DNA of 9,122 nucleotides. Origin: Prevotella sp. UBA4376. Lineage in GTDB: Bacteria > Bacteroidota > Bacteroidia > Bacteroidales > Bacteroidaceae. The stretch lies in assembly GCA_002391185.1 (NCBI GenBank), contig DGRY01000089.1:1-9122 (forward strand), in the 5' to 3' direction. Below the pieces are notes generated by a model that was not told the origin of the DNA, did not search any database, and saw nothing but the letters and a program-made list of their open reading frames with translations. Below are positions 5,871 through 9,122 of this stretch, piece by piece. Made by a program: the position numbers and the translations under genes. Numbering within the stretch: the stretch's first letter is position 1; every line of letters begins with the position of its first letter.

Positions 5871-5890
5871 GTAGGTATTAAGATACCTGC
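5871..5890. promoter_or_regulatory. Inverted repeat in the ferredoxin leader
   Basis: GTAGGTAT (5871-5878) and ATACCTGC (5883-5890) are eight-base arms with one imperfect pair (T to G) separated by TAAG. The arms are the same half-site as at 5818-5835 but in the opposite arrangement. The site would lie early in the transcript, so it may be a repressor-type operator or an RNA hairpin. Confidence 0.45.
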
Positions 5891-5941
5891 CGTAATACAG
5901 AAGATACAAAAATATTATTAACAATAAAACATTAAATCATT

Positions 5942-6112
5942 ATGGCTTACGTAATTGGTGACGACTGCATCGCTTGCGGTACATGTATTGACGAGTGTCC
6001 ATCAGGTGCTATCTCTGAGGGCGACAAGTATTCAATTGATCCAGATGCTTGCACAGAGTGTGGTACTTGCGCAAGTGTTTGCCCTAACGAGGCAATCAGC
6101 CTTCCAGAGTAA
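5942..6112 (+). CDS. 2[4Fe-4S] ferredoxin, clostridial type
   Basis: A 56-residue ferredoxin. Two cluster motifs are visible: C9-x2-C12-x2-C15-x3-C19-Pro and C37-x2-C40-x2-C43-x3-C47-Pro. Each holds one 4Fe-4S cluster with the usual crossover of the fourth Cys. The protein is acidic, starts MAYVIGDDC and ends AISLPE, and has the usual family length. It is a cytoplasmic low-potential one-electron carrier, in anaerobes typically a partner of pyruvate:ferredoxin oxidoreductase, Rnf and hydrogenases; the partner here is unknown. All eight Cys are present and there is no extra loop. It is a single-gene unit with its own -7 box, dyad-rich control region and terminator. The start is certain because Met-Ala-Tyr directly precedes the first motif. 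Confidence 0.95.
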   Translation: MAYVIGDDCIACGTCIDECPSGAISEGDKYSIDPDACTECGTCASVCPNEAISLPE

Positions 6113-6135
6113 ATCACTGGATAAATAAGAAACAG

Positions 6136-6165
6136 AGCGGAGTTGATATTCAACCCCGCTTTTTT
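6136..6165 (+). terminator. Intrinsic terminator of the ferredoxin gene
   Basis: AGCGG (6136-6140) pairs with CCGCT (6156-6160). After one A-C mismatch, GTTGA (6142-6146) pairs with TCAAC (6150-6154) around a TAT loop. Six T follow (6160-6165). It lies 23 bases after the ferredoxin stop codon. Confidence 0.85.
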
Positions 6166-6188
6166 GTTATATTACAAAACATATAGTA

Positions 6189-6203
6189 ATACTACGTTAG
6201 TAT
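6189..6203. promoter_or_regulatory. Inverted repeat upstream of the porT-like gene
   Basis: ATACTA (6189-6194) and TAGTAT (6198-6203) are perfect arms around CGT. AGTA (6185-6188) and TACT (6206-6209) extend the symmetry past a two-base bulge. The half-site resembles the ATACCTA half-site of the ferredoxin control region. A regulator site is possible; it is about 140 bases from the next start codon. Confidence 0.35.
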
Positions 6204-6219
6204 GATACTTAGCACTCAG

Positions 6220-6258
6220 AAACAACATACTTACACCTGGAAAACAACATGTTTACAC
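6220..6258. repeat. Direct repeat with 22-base period upstream of the porT-like gene
   Basis: AAACAACATACTTACAC (6220-6236) and AAACAACATGTTTACAC (6242-6258) agree at 15 of 17 positions and are exactly 22 bases apart, about two helical turns, so both lie on the same DNA face. A weaker third copy starts at 6259. Two direct sites at this spacing are typical of some response regulators, for example LytTR-type. The sequence does not clearly match a known consensus. No TAnnTTTG box was found between here and 6338. Confidence 0.4.
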
Positions 6259-6337
6259 AAACAAAGCACGTTTATATCATTCAAGTAACAGAGGAAAGAG
6301 AAAAATAAAATAATAATTTCTGCGTTATATTGATAGT

Positions 6338-7084
6338 ATGAAAAAAATAAGTCTCATTATAATAAGCATGATTATTGCCATGACAAATGCTATGGCACAG
6401 GAGAGAACAGTGGAAAACAGACCATATACCGACTTGCGTCAGTTTCACTTTGGAGTGCTTGTAGGCGGACATGTGCAAGACCTTGAACTGCTCAACGTGG
6501 GACAACAAACAATAACAAAAGAAGACGGGACACAAAGTAGTGTGCTAATATCAGCCGATCAAGACCGCTATGACGCTGGTTTTCATGTAGGTGTATTGGG
6601 CGAAATAAGACTAACAGAGCATTTGCAATTAAGAGTGGCTCCTGCAATGTATTTCGGCAGCCGACACATTACCTTTCACAATTTTAATGAACAAGACACA
6701 GATGGAAAAACTTTGGAACGTCATCAGCTGTTAAAAACAGCTTATGTTTCAACTGCCTTCGATATAATATTTGCAGCTCCACGATTCAACAATCATCGTC
6801 CTTATTTGATGCTTGGTCTGAATCCAATGCTAAACATCAACAGCAAAAGCAACGATTATCTGCGCTTAAAGAAATACGACACCTTTATGGAGATTGGTGC
6901 TGGCTGCGATTTTTATCTTCCATTCTTTAAACTGCGCCCAGAATTAAAATTTCTATTCAGTTTGATGAATACGCTTGACGATAAACATGCCAATCACTTA
7001 GAAAATAAAAGCATGCTTCCTTACACCAACTCGGTGAAAGAAGCACGCTCTAAGATGATTGTACTTACCTTTTATTTCGAATAA
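6338..7084 (+). CDS. porT: PorT-like outer-membrane beta-barrel protein
   Basis: A 248-residue exported protein. A signal peptide (MKK, Ile/Met-rich core, NAMAQ; likely cleavage after Ala20) is followed by ENRPYTDLRQFHFGVLVGGH (26-45) and then VQDLEL. This is the N-terminal signature I associate with PorT, an outer-membrane protein needed for type IX secretion in Porphyromonas and gliding relatives. The length is close to P. gingivalis PorT (about 244 residues). Later segments alternate like barrel strands (LQLRVAPAMYFGSR, PYLMLGLNPMLNINSK, MEIGAGCDFYLPFFKLRPEL) and the end is MIVLTFYFE. Other Bacteroidota small barrels look similar, and no other por gene is in the window, so a working type IX system cannot be shown. 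The gene stands alone and converges on the nucleotidase operon with 17 bases between stop codons. Confidence 0.75.
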   Translation: MKKISLIIISMIIAMTNAMAQERTVENRPYTDLRQFHFGVLVGGHVQDLELLNVGQQTITKEDGTQSSVLISADQDRYDAGFHVGVLGEIRLTEHLQLRVAPAMYFGSRHITFHNFNEQDTDGKTLERHQLLKTAYVSTAFDIIFAAPRFNNHRPYLMLGLNPMLNINSKSNDYLRLKKYDTFMEIGAGCDFYLPFFKLRPELKFLFSLMNTLDDKHANHLENKSMLPYTNSVKEARSKMIVLTFYFE

Positions 7085-7101
7085 GAAATAAATCCTCTAC
7101 C

Positions 7102-7947
7102 CTATTCCATATTCAAAACAAGCTTGCCAACAAAGATTGCATGCTTACCGTTTTGGTCAACAGGAACATCCTTTCCATCGGCATCCTTAACAACTTGAGG
7201 CTCGAGAAAATAACTATGACTATGTCCTCCAAGAACAATGTCGATATTACGTGAATGACTTATCATCATAGGGTCACCCATCTGTGTGATTGGTTCCCAA
7301 CCAAGATGAGAAACACATATAACAAGATCGCATTTTTCCTTATGCTTAAGTTTGAAAGCCATCTCATTGGCAACCTCTATTGGATCAAGATATTTTATAC
7401 CCTGACAATTCTTTGCAAACACAAGACCTTCCATCTTTGGATCAAGTGCAAAAACACCAATCTTTATTCCCTTGCGACGAAGAATGATATATGGCTTTAC
7501 CAAGCCTTCAAGAATAGTTCCGGTGAAGTCGTAATTGCTGCACACAATAGGGAAATTAGCCATCTTGAAAAGACGAGCCATATTCTCCATACCAAAGTCG
7601 AACTCATGATTACCAATAGTTGAACAGTCATAGCCCATGCGATTCATAAGTCCTATTTCTACATCACCCTTGAAAAGAGTGTAATAGGCTGAGCCCTGCG
7701 AAAAATCACCGCTATCAAAAAGCAGTAGCTCTGGATCTTTTTGGCGCTCCTCCTTAATCATTGCAATGCGGCGAAGAAACCCGGCACGTCCTGCCTTCAT
7801 TGTGTCGGCAAGATTCTCTTTTAGAGGTTGAATAGTACTATGAGTGTCGTTAGTGTGCAGAATGGTGAGCTGCTTACCTTTCTGTGCAGAAACAGAAAGA
7901 GTGAACAACAGCATTACTGCCAAAAATATATTCTTTATATGCTTCAT
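7102..7947 (-). CDS. 5'-nucleotidase N-terminal metallophosphatase domain, exported
   Basis: A 281-residue calcineurin-like phosphoesterase of the UshA/5'-nucleotidase family, N-terminal domain only. The signal peptide ends SVSAQ (likely cleavage after Ala21). Two-metal residues are all visible: Asp34 and His36 in NDTHS, Asp81 in SGDFSQGS, Asn113, His114 and Asp117 in GNHEFDFG (His-Asp dyad), His214 in SHLG, and His242 and His244 in GGHSHS. It ends at KHAIFVGKLVLNME, where the family's linker to the C-terminal domain normally begins. The substrate-binding half is therefore absent here and is encoded by the gene 23 bases upstream. Together they would dephosphorylate nucleotides, or a related phosphate ester, in the periplasm. 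Both genes have intact export signals and motifs, so this is a stable split, not a broken gene. Confidence 0.9.
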   Translation of the reverse strand: MKHIKNIFLAVMLLFTLSVSAQKGKQLTILHTNDTHSTIQPLKENLADTMKAGRAGFLRRIAMIKEERQKDPELLLFDSGDFSQGSAYYTLFKGDVEIGLMNRMGYDCSTIGNHEFDFGMENMARLFKMANFPIVCSNYDFTGTILEGLVKPYIILRRKGIKIGVFALDPKMEGLVFAKNCQGIKYLDPIEVANEMAFKLKHKEKCDLVICVSHLGWEPITQMGDPMMISHSRNIDIVLGGHSHSYFLEPQVVKDADGKDVPVDQNGKHAIFVGKLVLNME

Positions 7948-7970
7948 TATTCTGTAATTACAAGTTTATA

Positions 7971-8738
7971 TTAATTCACCTTTATTCGTCCTTCAACCTT
8001 AGCATTAACAACAATGCCTTGAGCTGCCTTTTCTCTGAAATAATCCATTATGACAAAACGGCTGTCGTGTTTTTTATCAGGAAGATCGAGCAGATTAGTT
8101 CCCTTGAGGAATGCCTTCAATCCATCATTGCCCTGAACAAGATAGTCAATAGTGGCAACACGATACTCCTTGTTATCATCAATCTCGTTACCATTAAGTT
8201 TGGCAGAAAGCAACTTACCACTCTTATCAATAACAAGTTCAACTCCATGGCTCACTCCCTCACCACCAAGACTGGCAATTTGAGAAAACAGTTCCTTGAG
8301 AACATCGCCCTTTAGTGTGATAAAGCAAAGCTTGTTTTCAAATGGAGCAAGATCAAGAACATCACCATAAGTAACCTCGCCTTTAGAAAGACCTGCACGA
8401 ATACCACCCATATTGTAAACACCAACATCAGGATGCTCGTTAAAACTCTTGCCTGCCCATACCATGATGTCGGCAAGAAGATTAGAGAGATCGCTCTCCG
8501 GACGATAGGCTGCCATATTATGGTCAACCTCACCCACAACAGGTCCCATTATACTATCTACTTGATGCTGATAGGGAGCAAGAAAAGCAACAGCCTCAGC
8601 ATCGGGCTTAGCATCATATCTACTGTCGATAAGGATGCGTGAACCTTCAACGGATTTTAGAACAAAGTGCTTTGTTGAGCACGAGGTGGCAAACATCACC
8701 GATGCTATAGCCACAATATTCACTAAATACTTATTCAT
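7971..8738 (-). CDS. 5'-nucleotidase C-terminal domain lipoprotein
   Basis: A 255-residue lipoprotein matching the 5'-nucleotidase C-terminal domain. The lipobox is ATSC with Cys20 as the lipid site; the next residues (STKHF) are not acidic, so it probably stays periplasmic-facing. Family motifs are ESDLSNLLADIM (81-92), NMGGIRAG (109-116, Arg114 a likely substrate contact), DVLDLAPFENKL (126-137, with Phe133 and Asn135 at positions that bind the nucleotide base in UshA) and GNDGLKAF (203-210). No metal-binding residues are present, so it cannot hydrolyse alone; the partner is the metallophosphatase encoded downstream. In one-chain enzymes this domain comes second, so gene order here is reversed. 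The ATG is only eight bases from a promoter box, and no upstream in-frame start fits better. Confidence 0.88.
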   Translation of the reverse strand: MNKYLVNIVAIASVMFATSCSTKHFVLKSVEGSRILIDSRYDAKPDAEAVAFLAPYQHQVDSIMGPVVGEVDHNMAAYRPESDLSNLLADIMVWAGKSFNEHPDVGVYNMGGIRAGLSKGEVTYGDVLDLAPFENKLCFITLKGDVLKELFSQIASLGGEGVSHGVELVIDKSGKLLSAKLNGNEIDDNKEYRVATIDYLVQGNDGLKAFLKGTNLLDLPDKKHDSRFVIMDYFREKAAQGIVVNAKVEGRIKVN

Positions 8739-8746
8739 ATCTAATG

Positions 8747-8754
8747 CAAAGATA
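8747..8754 (-). promoter_or_regulatory. -7 promoter box of the split nucleotidase operon
   Basis: Read on the minus strand this is TATCTTTG, an exact TAnnTTTG match. Only eight bases separate it from the ATG, so the mRNA leader would be absent or a few bases long. No TTTG was found at the usual -33 distance. Confidence 0.6.
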
Positions 8755-8774
8755 ACTAATAATTTTGAATTTGG

Positions 8775-8900
8775 AATTACGAATTACGTAATTAATAATG
8801 AGTAATCATCGACTGAGTGCTTGCTGTCGGCTCACCGGTGCAAGCGTAAAGATGAAGGAGATAATTAGTCGCACTTCGTGAGATGATGAGTTATTAAATT
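8775..8900. repeat. Second intergenic repeat block, related to the one at 4904
   Basis: It starts with AATTACGAATT (8775-8785), as the first block does, overlapping a perfect 12-base palindrome AATTACGTAATT (8782-8793). It ends with a near copy (23 of 24 bases; 8863-8886) of the palindrome region at 4925-4948, where one C-to-A change breaks a stem pair. Between them is about 70 bases absent from the first block, including a GC-rich hairpin (8819-8845). Imperfect inverted sequences (about 8791-8810 and 8882-8900) flank the whole. Confidence 0.5.
8819..8845. repeat. GC-rich hairpin inside the second repeat block
   Basis: GCTTGC (8819-8824) pairs with GCAAGC (8840-8845), and CGG (8828-8830) pairs with CCG (8835-8837) around a CTCA loop, with a small internal loop between the stems. 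It stands out from its AT-rich surroundings. No T-tract follows on either strand, so it is not a terminator. Confidence 0.45.
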
Positions 8901-8985
8901 AAAGATTAAAGTTTCGCAAGTAAAGATACACTCTATATTATATCACAACAAAAAAAGACATAAGATAAAAGTAAATGCCTGAAAA

Positions 8986-9018
8986 TTTGGAAGTTAGGGA
9001 AAAAGTAAGTAACTTTGC
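8986..9018 (+). promoter_or_regulatory. Promoter of the L19-like gene
   Basis: TTTG (8986-8989) and TAACTTTG (9011-9018) are separated by 21 bases and match the Bacteroidota -33 and -7 consensus (TTTG and TAnnTTTG) exactly. This is the best promoter in the window. The leader is about 80 bases, long enough for control of a ribosomal protein gene, but I see no convincing stable structure in it. Confidence 0.8.
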
Positions 9019-9104
9019 ACCCGCTTTTCGGCTTAACCGCTGACGGCAGAAGAGTTGCTGTTCATGTTGAGTTGGAACGACAAACAATTTAAATATTAAA
9101 TACA

Positions 9105-9122
9105 ATGGATTTAATTAAAGTT
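9105..9122 (+). CDS. rplS: Start of a gene, probably ribosomal protein L19 (partial)
   Basis: Only six codons are present, reading MDLIKV, cut by the window edge. Bacteroidota L19 proteins that I remember begin MDLIK followed by V or I, then AEEAF, so the match is exact but very short. A strong consensus promoter and an A/T-rich leader just upstream fit a highly expressed ribosomal gene. The identity rests on six residues plus context. Confidence 0.5.

Larger units (their letters stand above)
8739..9104. other. Non-coding stretch between the nucleotidase operon and the L19-like gene
   Basis: This 366-base gap has no plausible gene on either strand. It holds the minus-strand promoter (8747-8754), an AT-rich repeat block with palindromes (8775-8900), an A-rich stretch with no feature I recognise (about 8901-8985), the divergent rplS promoter (8986-9018) and an 86-base leader. 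Confidence 0.7.

Noticed and set aside
7255..7623. 122-codon + strand frame opposite the metallophosphatase gene
   Set aside because: It lies entirely antisense to a gene with intact catalytic motifs and shows no signal, domain or initiation site.
7948..7970. Frameshifted or broken one-chain 5'-nucleotidase
   Set aside because: Each half has its own export signal and intact motifs, and the domain order is reversed, which a frameshift cannot produce.

Overview
The window looks like chromosomal DNA of a Bacteroidota bacterium, most likely Prevotella or a close relative. The reasons are an exbB-exbD-exbD-tonB-pstS-like-TPR gene order, a YGAY motif near the TonB N-terminus, promoters of the TAnnTTTG type, a PorT-type outer-membrane barrel, and a terminal MDLIKV start that fits Bacteroidota ribosomal protein L19. 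The genus is inferred from remembered family features, not from a search.

Region 1 (1-4897, + strand) is an energy-transduction operon. It holds the C-terminal end of an ExbB/TolQ/MotA-type proton channel, two long ExbD proteins, TonB, a PstS-like phosphate-binding-type lipoprotein and an exported TPR protein. ExbB and the two ExbDs would use the proton gradient to drive TonB, which powers outer-membrane TonB-dependent (SusC-type) transporters. The PstS-like and TPR proteins are exported passengers whose role in the complex is not evident from the sequence.

Region 2 (4898-6337) alternates short + strand genes with unusually rich intergenic DNA. It contains a repeat block with a central palindrome, a strong terminator hairpin that also holds the -33 region of the next promoter, and a gene for a small secreted outer-membrane-like protein. 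Next comes a G-free heptamer tandem repeat that could be a Rho loading site. It is followed by a dyad-rich promoter, a 56-residue 2[4Fe-4S] ferredoxin gene with its own terminator, and a spacer carrying an inverted repeat and a 22-bp-period direct repeat.

Region 3 (6338-8738) has a PorT-like outer-membrane protein gene (+) converging on a two-gene minus-strand operon. That operon encodes a 5'-nucleotidase split into its two domains: the lipoprotein C-terminal (substrate-binding) domain comes first and the exported N-terminal metallophosphatase domain second, the reverse of their order in the one-chain enzyme. The operon may start with a nearly leaderless mRNA.

Region 4 (8739-9122) is a non-coding stretch with a second repeat block, then a clear promoter and leader for a gene starting at 9105, probably rplS (ribosomal protein L19), of which only six codons are present. 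I see no phage, IS transposase, CRISPR array, tRNA or rRNA. The least explained material is the intergenic DNA: the ferredoxin control region, the heptamer array and the dispersed palindromic repeats.
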